A stretch of 64,000 nt of DNA from Diadema setosum (Eukaryota; Echinodermata; Echinoidea; Diadematoida; Diadematidae), in NCBI RefSeq assembly GCF_964275005.1, contig NC_092685.1, forward strand, positions 31,238,866 through 31,302,865, given 5' to 3'. How positions within the stretch are numbered: the first letter of the stretch is position 1; each line of letters begins with the position of its first letter. The position numbers and the translations under genes are program-made. Below, one piece after another: positions 10,291 through 24,910 of this stretch. The notes beneath the pieces were generated by a model. That model searched no databases, had not been told where the DNA came from, and saw only the letters and a program-made list of their open reading frames with translations.

Positions 10291-13200
10291 TCATTGCAGT
10301 CCCCATCTTTTTGGGAGAGGAAGGGGGTTAACAGAGTCCCCAGTAACATGCCATGGATCTACCCTTCCCCCTTTCTCAATTCTTGAGATTTTATCTTTTT
10401 CAGTTATTGATTTCACTTTACTCGTTAATATCAACTGTTTTTATGGGAAGGGGGATTGTTGTGCATTCCTTGACATTTTGGACTCGTTGATTGAGTGTAG
10501 GTGGTAAAAAGATGGATGCACCTCGCGCACCATTACTTGCATGTTCATGAAACGTGGAAGGTATTGATGCTTTTCTCCCCGTGATTTTGTGGTTTTGTGT
10601 GTACCTTTGTCGATGGTTGCACATTCTATGCAGCAATGTCACTGGCACTTACTCACTTCTACCATTGGGTAGAGGATAGAACTTAAAACTGCCCACCAGA
10701 ATGTGTTGATGTAAATGTATAACAGGAAATTTGTCTGTCCGTAACGTGTTAATTGCATAGTATGGTAACTTTTGAGCTGTCAGAAATTTATCACTTTGAG
10801 GGGATCCCCAGCGGGAGGGAAGCATTCACAAGTGCAATGTAAGTTAGGGTTTTTCTCTTCTGTATTTTGAGAATATCAGAGTGGGTAAATCGTCATCGCC
10901 TTCTTGTTCAAATTTTAAAAAGGGAAATAGTATTCTCACGCAAGAATCAATGTACATTAATGCATTACAACTGTGAAGGTGTTTAATATGTGAAATGTTT
11001 TCAAAGAGTTTGTAGCTCTTGCTTTATAGATAGCACAACAGCACCATGTTGCCTCGCAAATCGGCTCACCATTGATCGCGCACTTTCCCTGGCCTTGAAA
11101 AGACTGTTCAAGAGTGACCTCCCTATAGCTCTCTCACTGAGGCTCAGTACCTAGAAATATGTGTGAGGGATTTTCACCTAAGTAGTCACAGAACTTGTCT
11201 AATTTATGAGGATTAAATGCAAGGGCTTGTGCTATTGGGCTGGCTTGCTGGTTTGCAAATTTTCAGCATGCGTAGTGTGCTATAGTAGTGTTCCATCTCA
11301 GCCAGAGAAATAGCAATGGTTTGTGAGCCAAGCACTTGGCCCAAATATTAGAACTTGTCGGGATGGTGATGATGGCAACATTTCAGCCATAGCTTTCACA
11401 TACTTGGTTTTGAGAGCTTTTGTTATTGTCGTTTCCATCTCTTGACAGTGCACATGCATATGATGTTGGTGGCATTGGTTTGTTTGTGTCTGCTTCCAGA
11501 AATGCCAGTCAAAGAACAGCTCATTGTCATCACTTTGAACAGCAGAACATTTTGTGGGAGAGATTTTCACAGGGGGCTACACCCTATTGTCTCAGGTCTC
11601 CCTTTAACAGTAGCCCCTGCCACCAAAAAAAAAAAAAAAAAAAAGAAGAATGCCTCCGATATGGAGTAACCTTCATTATTTTCATTCCACAGACTTCACA
11701 TCTGAATTTTTCTATATTCTATATCTTCACTCTTCCCACTTTATTTGTGCTCTGGCTTTACTAAAATTATGAGTCACAGGTCGTGGCACTTACTTCATTC
11801 GATGAATTTGCCTTGCAAAGTCGGTCACCTTGCCTTTGTGTCGGTTGTGTGGCTGTAGTACGAAGTCATGTCTTTGGGTTAAGTATTTGTGAAATACTGT
11901 GTGTATTTGTGAAATTCTGTGGTTTTCCCAGTATTAATTCCGATGATGACAGGTTTGTGCCTCTGAACTCATGGGTATATGAAGCACTTCTCTCTTCTTC
12001 TTCTTTTTTTCCGAAGCCACCAACTTCCAGCTTTCTTTGACTTAGAGGAAACAGGACTTTTGCGCATTGATCTTTGTGTTTTAAAGGAGTTTTTGTCTGA
12101 AATTAGTGTATGCCAATACCATATGTTCCTAAAAGAGGGAAATTTGTGGAGGGTACGTGCTTGTACAACTGGAATATGAAAACAAAGAACTTGCCCACTC
12201 TCTTTATCAACAACAACAACAACAACAACAAAGAAAACCAACAAATGCTGTATTAGGCAAATGAAGTAAACCAAAACAATGTTGTAAGAGTTCATTCACC
12301 AAAAATGTTTTTTTCGGTAGAAATAGAGACTCCTGCCGCGTGCTTCTCATGTAAAACCTAAGAATAAGAGACAAGTCAGTGAAACTGTTTTTCCATATTC
12401 TCTAAAAACAATAACGTAAAACCAGACATTTTTTATTACAGGAAACTTCCCCGAATTTGCAAGGAGCCTAAATTTCGTAATTAAGTAAATTGCAGGCAAA
12501 TGTTCCTGTCTACACGATGCATTGAATGCCAGCAGCAATTGGTGAAAGCTTCATGTCATGAATGATTCTGGTTTTACAGTCATGCTTCACACTGGAGGCA
12601 GAGTGTGGTTTGACGAGTGATAATTCACTGAATTGCTGGATGAAATCTGAGCCGGTCGGAGCTTCCTTCACCATTTAAACAAAACAACAACAACAAAAGC
12701 GCCAAGAGGAATATTGTGAAGAAGTATCGCAAGGCTTCACGTAGAGAAAAATGTCGTTTTTTATTGAAGTAGTTGCCTTGGAAGCGCACATTTTGGTCGT
12801 ATTCATTATTGTGAATTGTGATATTTGTGGCATATTTGATGTAGAGCAGATATGAACTTTTTCCCACGTGTTTGTGGTAAACTTATGTAATGCTGTAAAA
12901 ACGAAAAGTGTTCCACAGTGCCTCGATATTACCAATGAAGAATGGAAATGTGTGTGCTTGTATGACAGGGTCAAGACGGGTCCTAGAAAGTATGAAAATA
13001 ATGTAATTTTACGATAAATCTTTATGTCATATATTGATTCAGAGAATTTGGGGGAAGATATCAACAAAAACTGTACTAATATAAAGATGTGCTTATCCCA
13101 ATTTCTCTGTTATGGTATTTAAAAAAAAAATAGTTTACAGAAATTAGCAAATTTTGGCCTGGAATGTTATTCCCTGTTGATAGTTTAAGTATTTACACCA

Positions 13201-14562
13201 ACCGCGAGGTTATTGTGTGAGCAATCTGCAAAGTGTCATTGTGTGTGTATATTTTTGTACTTTTTTTCTAGGAGTCCACAATCTTCATAATATTTCCCTG
13301 CACTCATTCTTATTGCACAAAATTCTTTGGATGCCGTGTATAGGAGAGTTTATATAGAGATTCCAGTGTTGCACAGTTGAGACTCTTCAAAAAAAAAAAA
13401 AAAAAAAAAAATGTAACATTCATAGTAGTAGAGATCCTGTGGTCTTAAAGAGACATTCCAATTAACAAAGCAGAAAAGTGACTGGATTTCTGTAATTGGT
13501 CTTGTTGCTAGTACAAGAGCTCATCTTTGCCCCTCCTCCCCCCCCCCCCCCCCCCCATGAAATGATTCCTTCTTCCCTGCAGCTGCCCTGAGCGCGTGCA
13601 TAACCAAAAGCCGTGATGTAAAATTTTGAGAGTGCATCATTTCAGAATTACTAGTGTGCAAAAGGGAGGGGGGGGGGGGGGGAGTGGGGGTGTCTTTCTG
13701 CATTCCACCACCACAGGAGATCATTGAATACTTACAGTTTTGAAAAGGTTTGCATGGATCCAGCTTGTAGTTAGCATAAGCAATGACGTGGTGGCGACAC
13801 AATGACACTGACAGAGCTAGCCACTGTTGTCTTCGTAACATTGTAAGTCTTTTGGCTTCGCAGCTCAGGATAATAACATGTGACCTTAATGTCACCCTTG
13901 CACAGATGTTTGTGAAATGCATGCATATTTTTAAAATGTTGATCATGTGTAGCTACCTAAATGACTAGACAAAGCATGACCTGTGTTTTATATGTCCAAT
14001 TTAGCTTCTTTAAAAGCACTTCATCATATTTTTTGCATTACCTTCAATTTTAGTTGATGCAGTAAGTAAAATTATGTGTGTCAGTACATTCTTCAATTTG
14101 GCAGAGAAAGTACCATTGTATTGTGTATTGTCAAGTGAAATGCAAACCAAGTAAACTTGGTACAAAATAGATTCATTTTGCATAAGAGCAAAGGAGAATA
14201 ACTTGTGACCAGAAATAGAAGACACACACTCACACACACATACACACAAAACTGGTTTACGAAAATAATTAAAGACATTACTAAGGCATGATTGTATGCT
14301 TTCAAACTTTGAATGTAGCTAGAAAAAAAAAAGAAACTGTCCATGAATACTCCAAACAACAACAATTGAAATCTGCTAAGGCTACCCAAAAGGCTAAATT
14401 CAGACTTTCCAGAGAATCAGACATAAAGAAATTTTTTCTTGCTTTTGTGATGTAGGGTCACAATTGAAGTGTTTTCATGTGACAAGGCCACATTCTCTCA
14501 GTGTGAGTGTAGATGCAAAGGATGTGTCACCTGGTGAAATTTCACATCTAAACATTTACTCC

Positions 14563-14760
14563 TTAAAGGGGTGGTATAGTCTACGGGGACATCAGGTTTC
14601 TGACTTTTTTAGTGATATATTGAAAAAACCCTTATGAAATATGAAAGATCATACAATTCTAAGAGGAATTCAAAGTTTGTTTGGTAAAAATCAGTTTTGA
14701 AATGGCCGAGATATCCATAAAGAAAGAGGTCCTAATATAAGATGGAACCCCTATAAGGAC
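14563..14760 (+). mobile_element. Half copy of TTAA foldback MITE (family A)
   Basis: Starts TTAAAGGGGTGGTATAGT and follows the left half of the elements at 22305 and 38876, sharing TTATGAAATATGA, GAGGAATTCAA and GAAATGGC(C/T)GAGATATCC. The right arm is missing. Confidence 0.65.
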
Positions 14761-17700
14761 CACTATGAAAATGTATGTGTGGTTTCTTCTTCTTTTTCTT
14801 TCTTTTTTTTTTAATTGAGAAATGTGATGGAATGCAAAGTTCTTGGAGAGGTGGAGGAAGGCAGATAACAGTGAAGAAAAAAGGAAATCTGCCGGTATCT
14901 AGAAGAAATAATCATGTTTTGTCAGTCATTCATGTTTTCGGACCATTTCCTGGTAATGCTGTTTATTGTGTTCTAACAGTGGGGGGGGGGGGGGGGGAGT
15001 TCTGCAACTGTGATACTGATTTCATTTGTGTGTAATCTCCATGTCGAGCTGTTTGAAATCATTGTGCTATCAGGAATTACAAAAAGAAAAAAGAACCTTT
15101 GTAAACAAATTCTCAGGAATTGTGCAGGTCTGATGGAAATGAAAAATATTGTATATATAAAAATAAAACAAACCCTACCCCATTTTATATAAACAGTACA
15201 GAGTAGGGGTCTGTGGTGGAAAGGTGGAGACTAAAGGACAATTCAATGTGTTGTAGTTGCTACATTCCACAATTCTTTCAACGGCAACAACAAATATGTC
15301 CTTTGTGTACAATTTACAGGCTCTAATTTCAGTCTACCACCAGCAGGTGTATAGGCTGCGAGGCTACTCAAAAAAAAAAATGGGTTTCCATCTTGCCAAA
15401 AAAACATACACATAATAGTATGTCTGCTCTGTACTAAGTGCACATAGAGTGCGTGCAATGGTACACCTTTGCTTGGGACCACGATTACAAATCATGGTTG
15501 CGATATTCCCCACAGCATAGCTTCTCCTTTAACACTAAAACCAGGCTATCAATTGAGATGAATCCTTTAAAAACCATACCTCAGTCTAAAGGTTTTGTTT
15601 TCCTAAGTAAACACACACTATTTCTTTCTCTCTTTTTTTTTTCTTTTTTTTTTTTTGTAAAATGCAATCACAATCATATTAGGCATATATTTGTATATAC
15701 CGTGGTAAATTTTAACAGTGGAGTCTATGAAGTTTTTTTGTTTATCAGTGAAAAGAGATTAATGTAAATGTTATTAGTTTTATGTAAAACATATAGCAAG
15801 AGATGTATGACTTTTTTATGATGTATGCACAATTTACATTTTACATACTATGTATTTACAATCTGTACTACCACCCCATATTTCTATTTTATCAACTATT
15901 TTTTGGGTATTGTAAAAGTGATGCAATGTCTTGTTTATTCTATATGGATGACATGATGATAGATGGAGGAATACCATGGTATACTTTGAAAAACCAGAAA
16001 ACAAAATGTCACAAGGTGACGCAGAGTTTGAATCAGGTTGGCTGTTCATCTCTCCTTCATGACAGGCATTTCCTGGGGTGTGGTGCAGGAGAACTTTGTT
16101 AAAAAGTTTGCGACTTTGTGCTGGACATGCTGTAAGTGCACTGACAACACTCAAAAGTGACGGCTTTCTGTATCGGTTTCAGGAGTTGATTACAGGTGTT
16201 CGGTGGTGGGACGACTCTATTGATGAGTTACTGTAAAAAGCGATGTAAAGCGAAGCGAGCAAAACTCACTCTTATGCTCAGCTCTTGTTGACTTATATAA
16301 ACTGATTGAACGTAATGGAACAGTGGAAGTGTCCTTAAAATCTGAGGGAAAGATAAAGAATCATTTTAATGTATTTTAAATGTCCAGTTTTAAAATAAAT
16401 GTACTTTTGTGCATTTTACAAAACAAAGTTGGTCACAATCACACATGCAAATTAGGCATGTCGATGATGTCATCTCCAAACAACTATCCCATTTGTTTGT
16501 ACAAAATATAATGATTCTTTCTGTGAATAATTAAAATACAAGAACCTCTCCCATTTGTATAGTCATCAGTTTGAATGATCCCATGCATCTGCCGATAGTC
16601 CCGTTTTATCTTATTTTCCGTCAGTATTCGGGAGTTTACAGTCTGTCTATAGGGCGCTACTGACAGAATGACATAACGTCGCTGGGGCGACAAGAATCCG
16701 TATCTACAAAATGTCAAATGTTCAGGAGAGCAGAAAAACATGGCAGCCAAAGCACTGTATCCAATGGGATAGACATTCCTTTGACATGCCGTGGTGGCTT
16801 CACTTTTGGGGTAAGACATCTAGGATTCGGACAGGACATCACTTAACTGATTATCTGATCATTTAGAGTACGTTGGAGGGGGTAGGGAGGAAGAGGAGAA
16901 GTGTACAAATATTTTTTGTCATGAAATATGCTATACTGTGATCCTCCCACAGTGATCCGTCCATTCGTGTATGGTCTCCTCAGGTAAACCCTTTGCAACA
17001 TACATGTCGAGCCAGCATTTGAAAGAAATGAACCCAATGGCATGCTTTGTTTGTTTGTTTGTTTGTTTGTTTGTTCTTAGCATTTGCTGTATCACATTCA
17101 CTTCTGCTTCAAAGCTTTTGAATCCCAAACCATTCTTTGCCTGCTTGGGATTACTATCCCTCAAGAATGTTTCCTCTCCTGGATTCTTCCATTGTGTATG
17201 ACAAAATCATGGAAACATGTGGAATTTGATCCATTTCTTTTCATCCTCTTTTTTTTTTTTCTTCACATGTATGCATGTGCTGTCCTTTCAAAGTCCCCGG
17301 CTTGCTTTTGTAGGGCGGGATAACAGAACTTCAGCACTTGTCGCTGAGCAAAAGCCATTATTTCAGCTGCCAAAAGAGGCAGCTTGTGTGTGCACGTGTG
17401 TGATCAGACCTATCTCAAAAGTGTACAACTTTTCCCCTCGTCAGCACTTGCTACTTTGATGGGGAGAAAAGATCAGTACAGGCGGTATTTTTCTATTTGT
17501 TGTTCTTAATGACCGTGCCTTAAAGAAATTATCTTTGAATTCTAAGTTACAAGCAAGTGACGGTGCGTGAGCAGATATTATCAGTTCATGTACCTGGTAG
17601 GTTTGAGAGGTAGTTTGAAACGGAGGACAAGCTTAATCCTCAACCTATTGTGGATATAATAAGTAAATTCATGGTTTGAGTAATTCATATTTTGTGAAAT

Positions 17701-17985
17701 AATGTGCAATTTAAGAATTAAGATAAATATCAAGTTTTAAATTACATATATATGTCTATACATGTGACGATCACTGATCACAGCTTTTTGCAGTACCAGC
17801 CATTTGGGTACGTCGGGATGTGTGTTTGTACATATAAATACCATTTTGATATATCATTACAGAGAAAAATCTAATCTTTATCTTCGCTGTATTCATGTTA
17901 TGTTCATGTATGTGAGTAAGCTTTTAGAAGAGGGATGAAATCTTGCTACTCAGACAGACATTTGTGTTTCATTTCTGCCGTCATT

Positions 17986-18367
17986 TTAACTCTTTATGTG
18001 CCATGGTGTGAATTATCCCCCTGTGTACCACAATATTCTGTGATGGCAATTTAGTCATGGTTGGGGAAAACATTCTGTTTTCAAATTACATGTATTGTAG
18101 AGGCATGACTTTTACACACAAAACAGTGACAGAAACTTGGAACTCATTCGCAAATCCAGTAGGGACCATGCTTGTGATAATCAGTCGCCACATAAAATGC
18201 AATGTATGTGTGACAGAAATGAGATCATGAAAAACGCTTCCATTGTACTGTGGCATTTGGCGATTTATCGATCAGTTTGGGCGGGTTTGTGCATTTGAGC
18301 AGAATATGCGAGCTTGGCACACCGTCGACCGAGTCGGACGTGCGAACATGGCGCATAAAGAGTGAAA
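17986..18367. mobile_element. Putative MITE with CTCTTTATG inverted ends
   Basis: The left end TTAACTCTTTATGTGCCATG is matched in inverse at the right end (CATGGCGCATAAAGAGT). About 380 bp, no coding capacity. The inverted ends are about 20 bp with a few mismatches. Confidence 0.5.
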
Positions 18368-21300
18368 GAACAAAGATAAGATGTCCTTAACAGTGGTGAT
18401 GGTTGTAGTGTGATATCCAGTGTGTACATTTTATGGTATGTCAGGGAGAACGATTTTTTTTTTTTTTTTTTTTTGGGGGGGGGGGGTCCCAATACCCTGG
18501 ACATTTCATGTGGCACTGCACATTAGAGTGAGACCCATGTTTTGTTGCGTTCAAGAGTTTTCTCTCTGTGATATGCAGATGAGGTGCTCCTTGACACCTT
18601 AGAGGAAAAGGGGGACCACTCTTTTGGCACAAATGAATGAGTGGGATCAAATTCATCTGTTGGTGCTTGCATGACTGAAATAGGGAATTCAATGAAGGTA
18701 CTGTTCAAGCAGGGAGGTGCCCACCTCCCTGATATAAGGTACCTCCTTGCAGGTGATGAATATTCATATATATAGAGTACATATCTATTGTACAGATTTT
18801 GTCTATGTACATGTAATTATATTCTTTAAAGTTGAGACCATTGAGACCAAATACTTCCTAAGACATTTTTTTTTTTTAGTACAATCAACCTTACATAAGT
18901 TGAACTCGCATAAAGTGGAATATTGCCGAAGTCGATGTTTAAAGGATTCCCTGTTTGAATACTGTGATTTTTGTATTATTTGTATATCATGTAAGTTTAA
19001 TTCCTCTTAAGTCAAAGCTTTTTATTCAGTAGGGACAGAGAGATTGGACTTCTGCATAGTAATGCTTCATTTACACCATGTTTCCAGCGGTCACAGCAGT
19101 CACATTTCAGGTCACCGTGGACAAAACGGGATGGACATGAGACAACATGTGGGGACGGGATGGGCAAACGCGACAGGCCAGATTGCTGTTAATACCATAT
19201 CACATTTTTAAATTGTAAAAAATTTTGCGACGGCACTTTCGGTGCCAATGAGAAACGTGATAAATCGGGGTGAATGCAACAGAACACGACAGCACGTAAT
19301 AGGCCGTAAAAAAACTTGGGAAGTCGTCCTGTAGTGGGACATAACAGAAAATATTGTGTAGTCTAGTCTGACCATACGCCTTGAGAATGGTGTGTGATAG
19401 CTACCTGTTCTACGGAGCGAGGACTGGAACAAAGAAGACTAGAATATGAAGGGGTAAAAGGAGACTATCCCACTTACCCACAGCACACTACGTTTTGGCC
19501 AAATGCGGCTGCTGTGGCCGACAGGAAGATGATGTACACTTAGCATTATCTGTAGATACTTGCGAGATTGACATGTTTCTAAAACACTAACTAGTGTAGT
19601 TTGATATTTCAGCAGAGACTCTCTGACAACTGGTATGGTTTCCACAATGGGAAGAATAAATGCTAATGTCTCCTCTTGAGTTGTCATGCCTAGCATAGAC
19701 ATGACCATGAAATTTTAGCCTGTGGGCAGAGTATTTCAAATCAGCTTGATGCTCTGGGGATATGATGCTCTGCTTCATCCATGTATTTCTCTGCAATGGG
19801 GATTAACTACACACAGCGTTTTTGCTTCGCTCGGTGTTATGTCAGGCTACACTGGGAAACGTGTTCTGTTGATTTAAATAATGTCATTCTGTTTAATCAT
19901 GTGATGTTGAACAAAACAGTCAGCCTCATAAAGGGAACATATGACCTGCGTGACCATGCATCACAAAACCAACGTGTTACAAGACCATAATTGGTGAAAT
20001 GGGTCAAACTAGTGAAATTTTTATATTTTCTGAAAGAGCGATTCCCCCATACATTGTATAATTCTAGATTTGGGGATCACGCAAGAAATGGAAAATTGTC
20101 TTTTTTGTCAATTTTATGTAATTATTTTCTCTCTTTTTTTTCTCTCTCTCTTTTTTTTAAACATTTTTGGCCTGTGTGGTTACATACACTTGTATGCCTC
20201 AGAGGTTCCTTGTCATTTCTTACAAACCCTTTACACACTCTTCACTTTCAACTCTAATTACTTTTGAAAGGATAGTGCTGTGGCATTATGAATTAGTACA
20301 TGTATCAGTCATGAATATAATGTTAATAAATGTGAAAAATTTTATATGTAGCCCCTTCATAGTACGTTGCTATGGAATTTCATATCTTTTTTTTTTTTTT
20401 TTTTTAAGTCCTATAATTGTATTGCTGGGTGAGATTCAGGACTTAAATAGACCCTATGAGCTGTTATAAACTTCAAGGCCTCTTTTCTCAATACTTCAAG
20501 AGGGTGTACATTCTTTTCATTACTTAGATAGGTTAGAAATGTCCATTTTGAGTTATACTTCAGTTTGAAGCCGTTTCATTATCTGCCCCTAACTAGAAAT
20601 CCATGTCTGCCAACTTTTGAGTGGTTTTGTGATGCAAGGTCACATAATTATATATACATTGTACATGTATATGCAGTGTGTGTATAATGCAAGACTAGGC
20701 TGAAATTGTCATTGGAAAGATTTCTTATATGTGTGTGTGTGTTTTGATCCATTTTTACACACCCTCAGGTATTGTTATGTATTGCGTAAAATTAACTGTG
20801 TTACTAGTTTGCACATGACACAACTAAAAACACATTTGTAATTGCACTGTTGACATGCACACCTCGTACAAGCATTTGAGTACTTTGATCATGAACTCAG
20901 TCCCAAGAAGTGTTGATGTGATATTTGTAGTCCATTGTGAGTTGTTAGAGGGCTATGTTGAAATTACAAGCGAGTCTACAATTTGGAAAAAAAAAATGGC
21001 AACATGTCATGTGTGGTTATATCTATCCCGCACAAAACCTTTTGACATGAATTTGTATGACTCAGATGCAGATTGTAATGTTGCTCAAAGTTCTAAAAAA
21101 CACCAACGCTACTTGTCATACCATGGTGTGTGAGCAACCCAAAAAAAAAAAATAATAATAATTGTCTTTCTAGAAAAGAAAAAAAATATATATATATGCA
21201 TATATAAACATACATACATATACATACATGTGTATACAGACCTCCCAACCATTCTGAATTTTGACCAGACCATGCTTTTGTTTCAATAAGAGTTTCCCAT

Positions 21301-22304
21301 GCTTCTTGATAATTTTACTACACATTCTTATGGTAACTGCTCTTTCCTTCCTACTTACGAACCAAATCATTGCCATTTCTCAGTCAGAAAGGTTGGAAGG
21401 TCTTATGTATAGACTTGAAGCTACAACCTAGGTGTTTTGGGCGTCAACTCAAAGTGTATTCCTCAAGGACGTTTGGGTTGTTTTGGGGGGAGGGGGTGGC
21501 ACTGCATGATTTTTTTTTTTTTTTTTTTAATTTTTTTTTTTTTTCATATTGTACCTGTACCTGAAATGCATTGCAAAGTTAATGTACTAGGCATTTATTT
21601 TTGTAGAAAAAAATGTGACTCTGTCTGGCCAAACCATTTTGCCTCTGTTTGTGAGATGTTTGACACCTGGATCTTGTGAAAAGAAAAATGTATAAGTGTC
21701 TTATTTTGAAAATTCAGTGATGAGTACTGCACAGATGAATTCTGTTGGTGTGTATGTATTGTGAATAAAAATTTAAAAAATCACCTTATTGTCAGTCAAA
21801 ATGCTTTGCATTTGTACTTTCTTATGTCATTGCCGTTTGAGATGTTATGAGTTATGGTGTGATTTGTTTTTACGTCACTTCAGAGTGATACTGGAAACAA
21901 AAGTATGTTTTCACACTTTCATTTTGTCAAGATTTGTTTGTGTTTTTACGTTTTCGTTTTAGTATACGTCTTTCCACTCAATTTCATCAGATTTGCATTT
22001 GATTTAACAATGCGATCATTCAAGTTTGAGTGAATTTGAATGATCACTGAGATCAACATTCAAAAGGGCAACTAATACATTTAATTTAATTTCTTCATGT
22101 GATTTCATGAGTTTCTCAAATAAACATATAAAAAGGGCATTCAACTTAAAAATGCACATGTTACACATTCAGATTCGCATCAGCACTGCCGTGAAGAACG
22201 TTCAGGAACTCAAATTCATGACAAGGCAAACATTAACATATGGGCAATGTATTTTGTTGTTGCTCATGCTCTTTGTAGTTACTGATTTGTTTGAGTATGC
22301 AAAT

Positions 22305-22694
22305 TTAAAGGGATCGTATAGTTTTGGTTGAGACCTAATTTCAGGTTTCTAACATTTTTTGGTGAGATAATGAGAAACCTCTTATGAAATATGAGAGAGC
22401 ATGTGATCCAAGGAGGAATTCAACGTTTATTTGATGAAAATTGGTTTTGAAATGGCTGAGATATCCAAAACAGAGCAATTCTGATAAAGTGTGGGACCCA
22501 CACTTTATTACGATCGCTTTGTTTTACTTTGTTTTTGGATGTTTCGGTCATACCAAATCCGATTTTCATCAAATAAACTTCGAATTCCTCTTAAAATGGT
22601 ATGCTCTGTACTATTTCAAAAGTGTTTTCTTGGTATCTTGCAAAAACTTAAAAGCCCAATTCTCATCTCCACCAATACTGTACTATTCCTTTAA
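22305..22694. mobile_element. Foldback MITE, family A, full copy
   Basis: About 390 bp bounded by TTAA (22305-22308, 22691-22694), with inverted arms running almost to the centre. It shares internal blocks (ATTGGTTTTGAAATGGCTGA, CCGATTTTCATCAAATAAAC) with the copy at 38876-39252. Confidence 0.75.
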
Positions 22695-23615
22695 TGCACC
22701 TTGAAATGGGACTTTTGCCAATAGCTTGTATAAATCCATTTTTATACACACATACATGTACATTTTATTTATATGCGACTTATGCAACTTCTAGAGTAGC
22801 ATAGGGCCTATACCATGTACATGTACAATGTATATGAATATCTGGAATATTGACAGAATTAGTGGGTGAAGCATTTAACAATATGTGAGACTATATCATT
22901 TGCGATACTCTTGGATGAAACAGGTCAATTAGCTGATTGTGGCAATTTACGATGGACATGGGGTAGGTAGGAATGGAATCAAGTGTTAATATGGATTGGG
23001 ACAAATAAGAAATTCTGAGATATGACCATTCCCTAAATGTTAAATCCATACTGTTGGGGGATATATTGAAAGTGAAAGAATGGTTGACAGGAAAGAAATA
23101 CATACAATACAATTGAAATTATCCTATTTAATGAAACTTTTAAATGAAATGAAATCATATACAAATTTAATCCAATGTATAAGAGAGAAAAAAAAAGGAC
23201 ATAGAAACACAGAAACTTATTTATGTTAATTGAATTTGAATGTTCAAAGTGCAAAGTTGTGTTCCTATAAATGAAAATAAATTGGTCCTTGCGACAAAAT
23301 TGAACGTCTATCCAGCTGGTGCAAAATTTAATGCCAATTGTGAGTCATTAAATCGAATGAATTCTCTCTAAATTGAAAGAAATAGAATCTAAAAAGAATG
23401 ACATGAAATGGAAGTTTAATACTCAAAGAATTAAAATGAACCATGAGCAATCTAGCCATCTTGCATGAGCAAGAATCAATCAGATGCAATCAGACTTTTT
23501 CATCACAAGTTGCAATAGTACAGTGTAAAATGTTTATATGTGTATCCAGTTTGGCTGGTGTGTGGGAATGAACATTAAGTCTGTTGTCAATCTGTTCACT
23601 AAGGATGACTTCTCT

Positions 23616-24404
23616 CTAGAGAGGAGGGTAGATGTAGGAGTACAGCTTTTCCAGGGCGCACCTCCCATGACTTGACTGACGATCCAAAGGCACCCCTGGG
23701 ATGTGAGGCGGGCACATCAACCAGTCATTCCCAGCATGCTGGAACACCTTCAACTGCCCCAGTGACCTTGCTGCTCTTGGTAGGAATTGCATGCAGTTGT
23801 TGCTGACATCAAGGGTCTCCAGAGCACGCAGGCAGCCGACCTCTGGGGGCAGGGTGCGGAGAAGGTTGCCGGCGACATTCAAGAGGAGCAAGCCTCGATG
23901 GGAAGCACCACATAGAACACAGCCCGGGACGTCACGGAGCAGGTTGTCTGAAAAGTTCAGATATTTCAGTGAAGACAGCTCCCCAAGTTCCTCGACTATT
24001 GAAACCAGACGGTTTTGGGATGCATTCAGCTCAGTCAGGTCCTTCATACCGTGTATGTCGCGTGGCAGCGTCACTAGTTTGTTGAAGCTGATATCGAGAG
24101 TGGTCAGCTTTACCAGCAAGGAGCAAATCTCCCCAGGGATATCGGTCAGTGAGTTCATCGACACGTCCAGCGTCAGGAGTTGGGGCAACTGGCCAATTGC
24201 CAGGGGAACCCTCCCGGACAACTTACAGTCGCTGAGATAAAGGTGTTGGAGATTGGATAATTTGGTGACATCCCTGCAAGGAAACGGCTGGAGTTGGAGG
24301 CCATTGAGAGAGAGAATGCGAGTGTTCCGTGCTGATCTTATCTTGCAGTGCAGGATAGCCTTCAGGTTATCACAGTCCATCTCCACACACCAAAACGTGA
24401 ACAT
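23616..24404 (-). CDS. Leucine-rich-repeat protein, 262 aa, single coding exon
   Basis: Probably an intracellular scaffold or adaptor; the exact function is unknown. No signal peptide or membrane segment is seen. After about 30 N-terminal residues come eight tandem LRRs of 22-26 residues (LYLSDCKLSG, LTLDVSMNSLTDIP, LTTLDISFNKLVTLP, LNFSDNLLRDVP, LNVAGNLLRTLPPEVG, LDVSNNCMQFLP) and a capping tail (GNDWLMCPPHIPGVP). The spacing LxxLxLxxNxLxxLP is the short intracellular (plant/Ras-suppressor-like) type. ATG 24404 is preceded two codons upstream by an in-frame TGA. A second ATG at 24380 (MDCDNLK) is an alternative start. It lies alone, facing away from the DSHC gene 3.9 kb off. LRRC-type orthology was not resolved. 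Confidence 0.85.
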   Translation of the reverse strand: MFTFWCVEMDCDNLKAILHCKIRSARNTRILSLNGLQLQPFPCRDVTKLSNLQHLYLSDCKLSGRVPLAIGQLPQLLTLDVSMNSLTDIPGEICSLLVKLTTLDISFNKLVTLPRDIHGMKDLTELNASQNRLVSIVEELGELSSLKYLNFSDNLLRDVPGCVLCGASHRGLLLLNVAGNLLRTLPPEVGCLRALETLDVSNNCMQFLPRAARSLGQLKVFQHAGNDWLMCPPHIPGVPLDRQSSHGRCALEKLYSYIYPPL

Positions 24405-24910
24405 TAATCACATGAAAACAGGATGTGCAACACTTGAAACTCACAAAAATAAAAGAGAAAAAAAAAATCTTGCAGTGAACGACTCATATAATCACTCATG
24501 GCTTCCCAACTGTCCTATTCCCCTGCACACGACTCTTTTTTTTTTTTTGGTCATACATTGCACTTCTGAGTTTCAGTGCATGTATTGTTTATTTTCCTTT
24601 GTGTGGTCTTATGGTACAGATGTCAAAGGTCAGACATTTTGCAAAGATGCTTTTTTCAGGTCAGTGTGAATCCTCATCCGCTCTGTCTCCATATTGATTG
24701 GTCTGGCGAATCCTTCATGATGGTACAGATGGGCCATTGAACTGGAACCTTAAAAACATCAAAGAAAGCACCGAGTTCCACAACAAATTGAACATGCATG
24801 ACAAAAGTATCACTGTGATCATTTAATACATGAAAATGTGGTAACAAAGTACTAAAACAGATCAAATAATAACAATCATTTCATGTGAAATCCTTGTACA
24901 TGTATCAGCT

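Larger units (their letters stand above)
10291..23615. other. Intergenic stretch, 13.3 kb
   Basis: No coding gene recognised on either strand. It must include the receptor 3' untranslated region, whose end I cannot place: an ATTAAA near 11212 and AATAAA motifs near 15163 and 16391 are candidates only. Otherwise it holds homopolymer tracts (A run near 13389, C run near 13540, G runs near 13669 and 14982), a GTTT repeat near 17048 and the MITEs listed separately. The block at about 19080-19800 has richer composition than its flanks, but I could not assign it. Confidence 0.5.

Noticed and set aside
19080-19800. Possible transposon-derived coding block
   Set aside because: Several short frames on the minus strand, but no motif of any transposase family and no terminal repeats found.
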